Part shown: positions 9,164 to 16,362 of the stretch, piece by piece
Numbering within the stretch: the first letter of the stretch is position 1
Layout: every line of letters starts with the position of its first letter
NCBI RefSeq assembly: GCF_016916835.1
Contig: NZ_JAFFIX010000021.1
Location: forward strand, 83,758 to 147,757
Reading direction: 5' to 3'
Length of the DNA: 64,000 nt
From: Actinacidiphila bryophytorum
GTDB taxonomy: Bacteria; Actinomycetota; Actinomycetes; Streptomycetales; Streptomycetaceae
Notes under the pieces: model-generated
The model's database searches: none
Told to the model about the DNA's origin: nothing
The model's input: the letters and a program-made list of their open reading frames with translations, nothing else
Made by a program: the position numbers and the translations under genes

Positions 9164-9984
9164 GAGGACGTGCCTCCCCCGCCGGCCGGGCGGCCGTCGA
9201 AGGCCTTCGTGTCGAAGGCCTTCATCCGGTCGAGGACGCGGCCCGCGGTGGGCGCGGTCATCATGTCGACAAGTCGCCCGTCTGCGAGGAAGACCACCTC
9301 GTCGGCGTGGGCGGCCGCGACCGGGTCGTGGGTGACCATGACGACGGTGCGGCCCATGTCGTGCACCGCCCGGCCGAGCAGGGCGAGGACCTCGCCGCCC
9401 GAGCGCGAGTCGAGGTTGCCGGTCGGCTCGTCGGCGAAGACCACCTCGGGGCGGCCGGCCAGCGCCCTGGCCACCGCGACCCGCTGCTGCTGGCCGCCGG
9501 ACAGCTCGCTCGGGCGGTGCCGCAGCCGGTCGCGCAGCCCGACGACGTCGATCAGCGCGTCGATCCACTCGGCGTCCGGGCGCCGCCCCGCGAGGTCCAG
9601 CGGCAGCGTGACGTTCTCCGCGACGGTCAGCGTCGGGACCAGGTTGAAGGCCTGGAAGACGAAGCCGATCCGCTCCCTGCGCAGCAAGGTCAGCTGCCGG
9701 TCGCCCAGCGTGCCCAGCTCGGTGCCGCCGATCCAGGCCGACCCCGAACTGAGCGAGTCCAGTCCCGCGGCGCAGTGCATCAGCGTGGACTTGCCGGACC
9801 CGGACGGGCCCATGATCGCGGTGAAGCGCCCGGCGGGGAAGCCGACGGTCACCCCGTCCAGCGCCCGTACGGCAGCGTCGCCCGTGCCGTAGACCTTGGC
9901 CGCGTCCACGACCCGGGCCGCGGTGCCGTCCTCGGCGCCCGCGGCCGGGCCGGGACCGGTGTGGCGTGCCGTCAGCCCGCTCAC
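9160..9984 (-). CDS. ABC transporter ATP-binding protein, MacB/LolD type
   Basis: A 274-residue ATPase: Walker A GPSGSGKST (59-67), Q-loop FQAFNLVPTLT, signature LSGGQQQR (161-168), Walker B VVFADEPT (181-188), and the H-loop His in VMVTHDPVAAAHADEV. The C-terminal 35 residues are Gly/Lys-rich and outside the fold. It powers the FtsX-type permease encoded next; both junctions of this gene are ATGA overlaps, marking a three-gene operon with the SHOCT protein first. The exported substrate is unknown. Confidence 0.92.
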   Translation of the reverse strand: MSGLTARHTGPGPAAGAEDGTAARVVDAAKVYGTGDAAVRALDGVTVGFPAGRFTAIMGPSGSGKSTLMHCAAGLDSLSSGSAWIGGTELGTLGDRQLTLLRRERIGFVFQAFNLVPTLTVAENVTLPLDLAGRRPDAEWIDALIDVVGLRDRLRHRPSELSGGQQQRVAVARALAGRPEVVFADEPTGNLDSRSGGEVLALLGRAVHDMGRTVVMVTHDPVAAAHADEVVFLADGRLVDMMTAPTAGRVLDRMKAFDTKAFDGRPAGGGGTSS

Positions 9985-10292
9985 TGCGCACCGCCCTTGG
10001 GGCCGCGGGAGCCGCGCGGGTCACGCGCGAAGTGCTCTTCGAGCACCGACATCCGCCGCCAGTACTCCTCCTCGTCGATCTCGCCGGAGGCGAACCGCCG
10101 TCCGAGCACCGCCATCGGGCTGTGCTCGGCGGTCGCCGCCGGCCTGGACTGCTGCCACGGTGCGCCGCGCCCGCGCCACACCGTGCGGCGCAGCACGGTG
10201 ATCACGGCGGCCACCGCGAACACCCAGATCAGCGGGAAGAGCAGGATCCACGGGCCGGGGCCGCCCCCGTCGTGCCAGGCCAGGGTGTTCAT
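9981..10292 (-). CDS. Small membrane protein with SHOCT domain
   Basis: A 103-residue protein: one membrane helix (WILLFPLIWVFAVAAVITVL), a basic linker, then a C-terminal SHOCT motif (MAVLGRRFASGEIDEEEYWRRMSVLEEHF). SHOCT domains are short C-terminal modules found on many actinobacterial membrane proteins, thought to mediate oligomerisation. The ATG at 10292 is preferred because GAGGAG at 10302-10307 is 9 nt upstream; an ATG at 10301 would sit on top of it. It is the first gene of the ABC operon and overlaps the ATPase start, so it may be an accessory subunit or assembly factor. Confidence 0.8.
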   Translation of the reverse strand: MNTLAWHDGGGPGPWILLFPLIWVFAVAAVITVLRRTVWRGRGAPWQQSRPAATAEHSPMAVLGRRFASGEIDEEEYWRRMSVLEEHFARDPRGSRGPKGGAQ

Positions 10293-10463
10293 GGTCGTCA
10301 TCTCCTCGGTCGTGCCGGCTTCTCCCGACACCACCGAGCCTGGCTTTTCCCGCCGCTGAAATCGTCGTACGGCCAGCGGCACCGCGGCTGCTCCCGGCGG
10401 AGTACGCACGGGCCGCCCGCAAGTGCGCGGCGCTCCCCCGCTGCCCGCAGGACCGCGGAGCAG

Positions 10464-10506
10464 CCGCCGCTTCCCGCGGGCTCAACCGCCGCTTCCCGCG
10501 GGCTCA
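10464..10506. repeat. 22-bp tandem duplication at the 3' end of the ROK gene
   Basis: Two exact 21-nt copies (10464-10484 and 10486-10506) repeat with a period of 22 bp. Each contains the palindrome CCCGCGGG. The second copy includes the TCA that encodes the ROK regulator's stop codon. A partial third copy follows inside the gene. The tandem copies may act as a downstream structure for that transcript. Confidence 0.6.
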
Positions 10507-11727
10507 GCCGCCGAGGGCCGCGAGCGGGTCGTCGAGCACCGGCTGCCAGGCCAGTTCTGCCGCACCGACCAGGCTGTTGTGATCGAGTGCGCAGGCCAGC
10601 ACCGGTACGCCGCCGCTGCGGCCCCACAGGCTGTGGTCGGCCACCACCGCGCGCAGCGCCTCGGGGTCGGCGTCGAGCAGGTGGCGGTGCAGGCCGCCGA
10701 GCAGGATGCGGTCGGGGTTGAGGACGTTGACCATGCCCGCGAGGCCGCGGCCCAGCCGGTCGATCAGGACGTGCGCCGCAGACTTGACGGCCGGGTCGGC
10801 GTACTCCGTGCGGAGCAGGTCGCGGCACTGTTCGAGCAGCGACACCTCGGGGCCCGGGTCGCGGCCTGCCGCTTCGAGGAAGGCCAGCGGGTCCGCCTCG
10901 ACGTCCAGGCAGCCGCGGCTGCCGCAGTGGCAGGGGCGCCCGTCGGGCTGCACGGTGAGGTGGCCGACCTCCAGCGCCAGGCCGGAACTGCCGGTGTGCA
11001 GGCGGCCGTCGAGGACCAGGGCGCCGCCGACGCCGCGGTGCCCCGAGGCGACGACCAGCAGGTGCTGGGCGCCGCGCCCCGCGCCGTGCCGGTGTTCGGC
11101 GAGCGCGGCCACGTTGACGTCGTTGCCGACGAAGGAGGCGACCGGTTCGCCGCCGGGGCCGAGGATGCCCACCCGGGCGATCTGGCCGGCGAAGACCTCG
11201 CGCACCGGGGCGCCCGCGGGCCAGGCCAGGTGCAGCGGGTTGAGCGCGGTGCCCTCGGGCTCGGCGACCGCGGACGGCACCGCGAGGCCCGCGCCGACGC
11301 AGACCCGCCCCGACCCGTGGAGCAGCCCCGCGCCCGCCTCGACGACCGCGCCCAGCACGTGCGCCGGGTCGGCCGGCACGGTCATGGAGCCGGGTGCGGT
11401 GGCCACGATCTCCCCGCCGAGGCTCACCAGCGCGGCCCTGAAGCCGTCCGCGTGGACCTGCGCGGCCAGCACGACCGGCCCCTGCGGTGCCACGTCGAGC
11501 CGGTGCGAGGGGCGGCCCTGCGCGCCGGAGGGGCCGCTGGGCCGGGTGTCCACCCGGATGAGCCCCAGTGCCTCCAGCTCGGCGGCGACCGCGCCCGCGG
11601 TGGCGCGGGTCACTCCGAGTTCCGCGGTGAGCAGTGCGCGGGTCGCCGCGCGGCCGGTGTGCACGAGGGAGAGCGCGGGACCGAGTGCACCGCGGCCCCG
11701 CTCAAGCCTTGTCCGAATCTGTGTCAC
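10504..11727 (-). CDS. ROK-family transcriptional repressor
   Basis: A 407-residue NagC/Mlc-type regulator: winged HTH (ATRALLTAELGVTRATAGAVAAELEALGLI, about residues 27-60) then a ROK sugar-kinase fold with the zinc-site signature CHCGSRGCLDVEA. ROK repressors respond to sugars or sugar phosphates. It diverges from an MFS exporter with only 17 bp between the start codons, so it almost certainly controls that promoter and its own. The start at GTG 11727 follows from a -10-like AGAATA ending 5 nt upstream (leaderless); an upstream extension has no support. Confidence 0.85.
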   Translation of the reverse strand: MTQIRTRLERGRGALGPALSLVHTGRAATRALLTAELGVTRATAGAVAAELEALGLIRVDTRPSGPSGAQGRPSHRLDVAPQGPVVLAAQVHADGFRAALVSLGGEIVATAPGSMTVPADPAHVLGAVVEAGAGLLHGSGRVCVGAGLAVPSAVAEPEGTALNPLHLAWPAGAPVREVFAGQIARVGILGPGGEPVASFVGNDVNVAALAEHRHGAGRGAQHLLVVASGHRGVGGALVLDGRLHTGSSGLALEVGHLTVQPDGRPCHCGSRGCLDVEADPLAFLEAAGRDPGPEVSLLEQCRDLLRTEYADPAVKSAAHVLIDRLGRGLAGMVNVLNPDRILLGGLHRHLLDADPEALRAVVADHSLWGRSGGVPVLACALDHNSLVGAAELAWQPVLDDPLAALGG

Positions 11728-11761
11728 CCCCCTATTCTGACTTTGTGCCGACGGTAAACAA
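11709..11761. promoter_or_regulatory. Divergent promoters sharing one -10 hexamer
   Basis: Plus strand: TTGTCC (11709-11714), 18 bp, TATTCT (11733-11738), 6 nt, GTG of the MFS gene at 11745. Minus strand: TTGTTT (11761-11756), 17 bp, AGAATA (the same six base pairs, 11738-11733), 5 nt, GTG of the ROK gene at 11727. The two polymerases would compete for the same base pairs, and both transcripts would be leaderless. The hexamers are seen; activity is inference. Confidence 0.55.
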
Positions 11762-12974
11762 AATAGGGACGACCCGGGGCCGATCCCGCCGAACTCCCGC
11801 AACCGACCCTGTCCTGCGCCGCCTGCGCATCGCCCTGACCGTCTTCTTCGCCGTCGACGGCTTCCTCTTCGCCGGCTGGGTGGTGCGCATCCCGGCCATC
11901 AAGGCCCAGGTCGGCGCCTCCGCCGGCCAGCTGGGCCTGGCGCTGCTCGGCGTGTCCGCGGGCGCGGTCGCCACGATGGTGCTCACCGGGCGGCTCTGCC
12001 GCCGGTTCGGCAGCGACCGGGTCACCGTGGCCACCGGCATCGTGATGTCGCTGAGCATCGCCCTGCCGCCCCGAACGCACTCGGCACTCGCACTCGGCCT
12101 GGTCCTGCTGGTGTTCGGCGTATCGTACGGCGGTCTCAACGTCGCCATGAACAGCGCCGCCGTCGAACTCGTCGCGGCACTGCGCCGCCCGGTGATGTCC
12201 AGCTTCCACGCCGCCTACAGCTGCGGCAGCCTCGTCGGCGCAGGTCTGGGCGGACTTCTGGCGCCGCACCTGTCGCCCGCCGACCACCTGCTGCTGCTCA
12301 CCGCCCTCGGGCTGCTCACCGTCGGCTTCGCCGGGCGCGTCCTGCTGGCCCACCCGATCGGGGGACAGCCCGAAGGCGTCGACACCGTGGCCGCGGCGCC
12401 AGGCGCCGGACCGCGCGGCACCCGCAGCGCCACCCTGCTGGTCGTCGTCTTCGGCCTGATCGCGACCTGCTCGTCCTACGGGGAGGGCGCACTTGCCGAG
12501 TGGGGGCCGCTGCACATCCAGCAGGACCTGCACGGCGGCCCGGGCATCGCGGCGGCCGGATACGCGGCGGTCGCGGCGGCCATGACGCTGGGCCGGCTGT
12601 CCGGCACCGCGCTGCTGGAACGCCTCGGCCAGACCCGGGTCCTGGTCCTCGGCGGGCTCACGGCGGCCGGCGGCATGCTGCTCGGCGCGCTGGCGCCGGT
12701 GATCCCGCTGGTGATCCTGGGCTTCGCGCTCACGGGCATCGGCCTGGCCAACAGCTTCCCGACCGCCATGGCCAGGGCAGGCGCGCTGACCGGACCCAGC
12801 GGTGTGGCCGCCGCGTCCACCTTCGGCTACGGGGGCATGCTGCTCGGCCCGCCCTCGATCGGCTTCCTCACCGACGCCGCCGGGCTGCCGATCGCGCTGA
12901 CCACGGTGGCGGCGCTCGCCGCGGTCGCGGCGGGGATCGCGTATGCGGTACGCAACAGCGGGCGCCCGGCGTAA
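11745..12974 (+). CDS. MFS transporter
   Basis: A 409-residue major facilitator with 12 predicted helices. The GWVVRIPAIKAQVG start and the RLCRRFGSDRVTVATG cytoplasmic loop between helices 2 and 3 fit the FucP/YdeR-like or sugar-efflux branch of the MFS. It is paired divergently with a ROK repressor, so the substrate may be a sugar or sugar derivative, but no substrate residues can be assigned. GTG 11745 is chosen because a -10-like hexamer lies 6 nt before it. A terminator hairpin follows at 12989. Confidence 0.83.
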   Translation: MPTVNKIGTTRGRSRRTPATDPVLRRLRIALTVFFAVDGFLFAGWVVRIPAIKAQVGASAGQLGLALLGVSAGAVATMVLTGRLCRRFGSDRVTVATGIVMSLSIALPPRTHSALALGLVLLVFGVSYGGLNVAMNSAAVELVAALRRPVMSSFHAAYSCGSLVGAGLGGLLAPHLSPADHLLLLTALGLLTVGFAGRVLLAHPIGGQPEGVDTVAAAPGAGPRGTRSATLLVVVFGLIATCSSYGEGALAEWGPLHIQQDLHGGPGIAAAGYAAVAAAMTLGRLSGTALLERLGQTRVLVLGGLTAAGGMLLGALAPVIPLVILGFALTGIGLANSFPTAMARAGALTGPSGVAAASTFGYGGMLLGPPSIGFLTDAAGLPIALTTVAALAAVAAGIAYAVRNSGRPA

Positions 12975-12988
12975 GGGTGCATGCTGGG

Positions 12989-13023
12989 GGCCTGCCGCGG
13001 GAGACCGCCGCCCGCGGCAGGCC
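12989..13023 (+). terminator. Terminator hairpin after the MFS gene
   Basis: A 13-bp perfect stem (12989-13001 with 13011-13023) with a 9-nt loop begins 15 nt after the MFS stop. The ribosome site of the next gene (GAGGAGGAGGAG, from 13025) follows immediately, so the hairpin could also influence that gene. Confidence 0.6.
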
Positions 13024-13041
13024 CGAGGAGGAGGAGGAGCG

Positions 13042-13407
13042 ATGCGCATACCGACCTGGCTGACCGACGCCACCCGCCCGGTGCACCGGGAGCGGGTGTC
13101 CCGGATCTACCTGCTGATGGTCGGCGTCGCGACGGCGCTGCTGCTTCTGGACACGGCACTGGTCTCGCACCGGCACGCTTCGCCGGTGGCCTTCCTGCTG
13201 CTGGTGGTGACCCTGCCGTGGACGCCGCTGCTGTGGTCGCTCGCCGCCTCGGTGGGCGGGCTGGACGTCCAGACGACGGCCTTCGGCTGGACGGGCTGGA
13301 CCCTCGCGGTGGCCTCCGCCCTGGTCTCGGCCGTCGTCAACGCCCTGCTGCTCGGCTACGCGGCCCGGATCGCCCGCCGCCGGAAGGTCACACCTGGGCG
13401 GGCTTGA
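13042..13407 (+). CDS. Small membrane protein, unknown function
   Basis: A 121-residue protein with three predicted helices (about 21-38, 48-66, 80-107) and a basic C-terminus (RIARRRKVTPGRA). It resembles the small SCO4225-like membrane proteins annotated in Streptomyces, but I recognise this only by general form. ATG 13042 is preceded by an unusually strong purine-rich ribosome site. The last 20 bp overlap the 3' end of the convergent MarR gene. No function is assigned. Confidence 0.65.
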   Translation: MRIPTWLTDATRPVHRERVSRIYLLMVGVATALLLLDTALVSHRHASPVAFLLLVVTLPWTPLLWSLAASVGGLDVQTTAFGWTGWTLAVASALVSAVVNALLLGYAARIARRRKVTPGRA

Positions 13408-13789
13408 CCAGCATCCGCTCCAGCACGGCGCGGTGGCCCGGCTTGGCCTGCTCGTAGCGGCGCCGGCCGCTGTCGGTGATGCCCACGGAGACGCCGCGCC
13501 GGTCCTCGCTGCAGATGCCGCGGTCGACGAGGCCCTCCTTCTCCAGCCTGGCGACCAGCCGCGACAGCGCGCTCTGGCTCAGATGCACCCGGTCGGCCAG
13601 CTCCTGCACACGGAAGGTGCAGCCGCCGTCGGCAGGGTCGCCGGCGAGGACGTCGAGCACCTCGAAGTCACTCGCGCAGAGCCCGTACTGATGCAGCTCA
13701 CGGTCGAGTTCGCACGCGGTGCGCGCGTGGATGGCGAGGATCTCCCGCCACTCGCGCTCCAGCGCCCGCTCACCCTTGTCCATGGTCAT
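13388..13789 (-). CDS. MarR-family regulator
   Basis: A 133-residue winged-helix regulator: CASDFEVLDVLAG leads to the HTH FRVQELADRVHLSQSALSRLVARLEKEGLV and the wing SEDRRGVSVGITDSGRR. Length and motifs are standard for MarR. It diverges from a DHA2-type MFS exporter (13875-15479) and very likely represses it until a toxic ligand binds. Start ATG 13789 is chosen because TACCCT (minus strand, 13801-13796) ends 6 nt upstream. The palindromes in the shared 85-bp gap are candidate operators. Confidence 0.88.
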   Translation of the reverse strand: MTMDKGERALEREWREILAIHARTACELDRELHQYGLCASDFEVLDVLAGDPADGGCTFRVQELADRVHLSQSALSRLVARLEKEGLVDRGICSEDRRGVSVGITDSGRRRYEQAKPGHRAVLERMLVKPAQV

Positions 13790-13795
13790 GCCCGC

Positions 13796-13867
13796 AGGGT
13801 AGCAGAAAACGGACCCCGATGCACGAACATTAAGTGCACTTGCATCTGATGCGTATGCATGTAATGT
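13796..13867. promoter_or_regulatory. MarR/MFS divergent promoter region with two palindromes
   Basis: AAGTGCACTT (13832-13841) and GCATCTGATGC (13842-13852) are adjacent perfect palindromes. For the MFS gene TTGCAT (13840-13845), 16 bp, and TAATGT (13862-13867) end 7 nt before its ATG, so one palindrome sits inside the promoter spacer. For the MarR gene TACCCT (13801-13796) is a -10 candidate. This is a classic arrangement for steric repression. Confidence 0.6.
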
Positions 13868-13874
13868 ACGCCCC

Positions 13875-15479
13875 ATGACCTCTCCGTCTACTCCGTCCAC
13901 TACCGTCCCCCGGACCGAAGAGCGATGGAGCGCCCTGCAGTGGGGCACACTCTTCGTGCTCTGCGGCGCGCTGTTCCTCGACGCACTCGACGTCTCGATG
14001 GTCGGCGTGGCGCTCCCCTCGATCGGCGACGACCTCAACCTGTCCACCAACTCCCTGCAGTGGGTCGTCAGCGGCTACATCCTCGGTTACGGCGGGCTCC
14101 TGCTCCTCGGCGGCCGGGCGGCCGACCTGCTCGGCAGGCGGCGCGTCTTCCTCGTCGCGCTCGGCGTCTTCGCCGTGGCCTCGCTGCTCGGCGGTCTCGT
14201 CGACTCGGGCTCGCTGCTGATCGCCACCCGCTTCGTCAAGGGCCTGAGCGCGGCCTTCACCGCGCCCGCGGGCCTGTCCATCATCACCACCACCTTCGCC
14301 GAGGGTCCGGTGCGCAACCGCGCCCTGACCATCTACTCCAGCTGCGGCGCCACCGGCTTCTCCATGGGCCTGGTGCTCTCCGGCTTCCTGACCGAGGCGG
14401 GCTGGCGCTGGACCATGCTGCTGCCCGCGCCGGTCGCGCTGATCGCCCTGATCGCCGGCCTGAAGCTCATCCCGAAGTCCCCTCGGGAGAGCACGAAGGG
14501 CAGAGGCTACGACCTTCCCGGCGCCGTCACCGGCACCGCGTCGATGCTGCTGCTGGTCTTCACCGTGGTCTCCGCGCAGAGCGCCGGGTGGGCCTCGGCC
14601 CGCACGCTCGGCTCCTTCGCCGGGGTCGCGGCGCTGCTCGCCGCGTTCGTCGTCACCGAGCAGCGGTCCGCGCACCCGCTGATCAGGCTCGGCGTGCTCC
14701 GCTCGTCCAACCAGGTCCGGGCCAACCTCGGAGCCGCGACCTTCTTCGGCTCCTACGTCGCCTTCCAGTTCCTGGTCACGCAGTACCTGCAGAACGTGCT
14801 CGGCTACAGCGCCATGCAGACCGCGCTCGCCTTCCTGCCCGCCGGCTCGCTGGTCGCGATCCTGTCCACCCGGATGGGTCCGATCGTCGACCGGTTCGGC
14901 ACCCCGAGGGTGATCGCCGCCGGCTTCGTCGCGCTCGTCACCGGATACGCGCTCTTCCTGCGGATCGACCTGCACCCGAACTACGCGGCGGTGATCCTGC
15001 CGTCGATGCTGCTGCTGGGTGCCGCCTTCGCACTGGCCTTCCCCTCGCTCAACATCCAGGCCACCAACGGGGTCAAGAACGAGGAGCAGGGCATGGTCTC
15101 CGGCCTGCTCAACACCTCCTTCCAGGTCGGCGGGGCGATCTTCCTGGCCGTCGTCACGGCGGTGGTCACCGCCCACGCCGGCGGACCTGCGGGCGGCAAG
15201 CAGGCCATCCTGGACAGCTACCGGCCCGCCCTGTGGGTGGTCGCCGGGATCGGCGTGGCCGGCCTGCTGCTCACCCTCACCGGCCTGCGCAGGCGGCGGC
15301 CGTCGTACGGCATCCTCGTCGCGTCCTCGGCCGAGGACGAGGCGCGGCGGGCCGCGCGCGGTGAGGGCTCGGTGTCTGACTCCGGGTCCGGCTCCGGCTC
15401 CGTGGAGGTTGCGTCTTCCACCTCGGCGTCGGCCGCCCCTGGCTCCGCTTCCGGCTCGGGGAGGGCGGGGCGCGACTGA
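13875..15479 (+). CDS. MFS drug exporter, DHA2 (14-helix) type
   Basis: A 534-residue proton-coupled exporter. Key signatures are LDALDVSMVGVALPSIGDDL in helix 1 (motif D1 region), GGRAADLLGRRRVFLVA (motif A), and TAPAGLSIITTTF with the Pro/Gly-rich motif C region in helix 5. Fourteen helices end near residue 480, followed by a Ser/Gly/Ala-rich low-complexity tail of about 45 residues that is probably disordered. Control by the divergent MarR protein suggests inducible resistance to antibiotic-like compounds. A -10-like hexamer ends 7 nt before the ATG. Confidence 0.9.
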   Translation: MTSPSTPSTTVPRTEERWSALQWGTLFVLCGALFLDALDVSMVGVALPSIGDDLNLSTNSLQWVVSGYILGYGGLLLLGGRAADLLGRRRVFLVALGVFAVASLLGGLVDSGSLLIATRFVKGLSAAFTAPAGLSIITTTFAEGPVRNRALTIYSSCGATGFSMGLVLSGFLTEAGWRWTMLLPAPVALIALIAGLKLIPKSPRESTKGRGYDLPGAVTGTASMLLLVFTVVSAQSAGWASARTLGSFAGVAALLAAFVVTEQRSAHPLIRLGVLRSSNQVRANLGAATFFGSYVAFQFLVTQYLQNVLGYSAMQTALAFLPAGSLVAILSTRMGPIVDRFGTPRVIAAGFVALVTGYALFLRIDLHPNYAAVILPSMLLLGAAFALAFPSLNIQATNGVKNEEQGMVSGLLNTSFQVGGAIFLAVVTAVVTAHAGGPAGGKQAILDSYRPALWVVAGIGVAGLLLTLTGLRRRRPSYGILVASSAEDEARRAARGEGSVSDSGSGSGSVEVASSTSASAAPGSASGSGRAGRD

Positions 15480-15542
15480 CCCGGGGCGTGTCCGCGGACA
15501 CGCGGCGGGCACGCAATGGGTACTCGCTGGGTACGCCTTCCG

Positions 15543-15587
15543 CCGCCGGCCCGGTCCCGCACGCTCTGTGCGGGGCCGGGCCGGCGG
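15543..15587. terminator. Strong bidirectional terminator hairpin
   Basis: A 20-bp stem with one T-G wobble (15543-15562 with 15568-15587) and loop GCTCT lies between the convergent MFS gene (ends 15479) and response-regulator gene (ends 15697). An 18-bp palindrome, GCGTGTCCGCGGACACGC at 15486-15503, sits closer to the MFS stop and could form a second small hairpin. Confidence 0.8.
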
Positions 15588-15696
15588 CGGCGGTGCGGAC
15601 GCGTGACCGCGGACGTGGGGTGAGGGGGTCGGCGGTACGGGGCCGCGCCGATGGTACGAGGGCGCGGCGGTGGTACGGGGCGGGCTCCGTCCGGCG

Positions 15697-16362
15697 TCAG
15701 CCGAGCCAGCCCGGGCGTACGAGACCGGACTCGTAGGCCAGGACGACCAGTTGGGCGCGGTCCCGGGCTCCCAGTTTGACCATGGCCCGGCTCACATGGG
15801 TCTTCGCGGTGAGCGGGCTGACCACCAGGCGGCGGGCGATCTCCTCGTTGGACAGGCCGATGCCGGCCAGGGCCATCACCTCGCGTTCCCGCTCGGTGAG
15901 CTGGTCGAGGGCGCCGGCCGCCGCCGGCTCCTTGGAGCGGGCGGCGAATTCGGCAATGAGCCGCCGCGTGACGCCGGGCGAGAGCAGCGCGTCGCCGTCC
16001 ACCACGGCACGGACCGCCCGCAGCAGCTCGGCCGGCTCGGTGTCCTTGACCAGGAATCCCGAGGCCCCGGCGCGGATGGCCTCGAAGACGTACTCGTCCA
16101 GCTCGAAGGTGGTCAGCACGACCACCTTCACCTCCGCCAGGGCGGCGTCCCCGGTGATGTGGCGCGTCGCGGCCAGACCGTCCATCACCGGCATGCGGAT
16201 GTCCATCAGCACCGCGTCCGGGCGCGCCTCGCGTACTGTGCGCAGCGCCTCCTGCCCGTCGGCCGCCTCCCCGACGACCTCGATGTCGCTCTGCGCGTCC
16301 AGCAGCGCCCGGAAGCCGGCCCGCACCAGCACCTGGTCGTCGGCCAGCACCACTCGGATCAT
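15697..16362 (-). CDS. NarL/LuxR-type response regulator
   Basis: A 221-residue two-component regulator. The receiver has the acidic pair D8/D9, phospho-acceptor Asp54 (VLMDIRMP), switch Thr84 and Lys106 (FLVKDTEP). The C-terminal GerE HTH is LTEREREVMALAGIGLSNEEIARRLVVSPLTAKTHVSRAMVKLG. The start ATG overlaps the stop of the kinase gene by ATGA, so kinase and regulator are co-translated. Targets are unknown; the neighbourhood offers no obvious effector operon. Confidence 0.92.
   Translation of the reverse strand: MIRVVLADDQVLVRAGFRALLDAQSDIEVVGEAADGQEALRTVREARPDAVLMDIRMPVMDGLAATRHITGDAALAEVKVVVLTTFELDEYVFEAIRAGASGFLVKDTEPAELLRAVRAVVDGDALLSPGVTRRLIAEFAARSKEPAAAGALDQLTEREREVMALAGIGLSNEEIARRLVVSPLTAKTHVSRAMVKLGARDRAQLVVLAYESGLVRPGWLG

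Noticed and set aside
6521..9892. Long open frame on the plus strand opposite the ABC permease
   Set aside because: It is antisense to a clear permease and ATPase, reads as repetitive Gly/Arg/Asp-rich protein, and has no motif. High G+C makes such shadow frames common.
15486..15503. 18-bp palindrome as an operator
   Set aside because: It lies just after a stop codon and beside a strong terminator between convergent genes, so a termination role is more likely.
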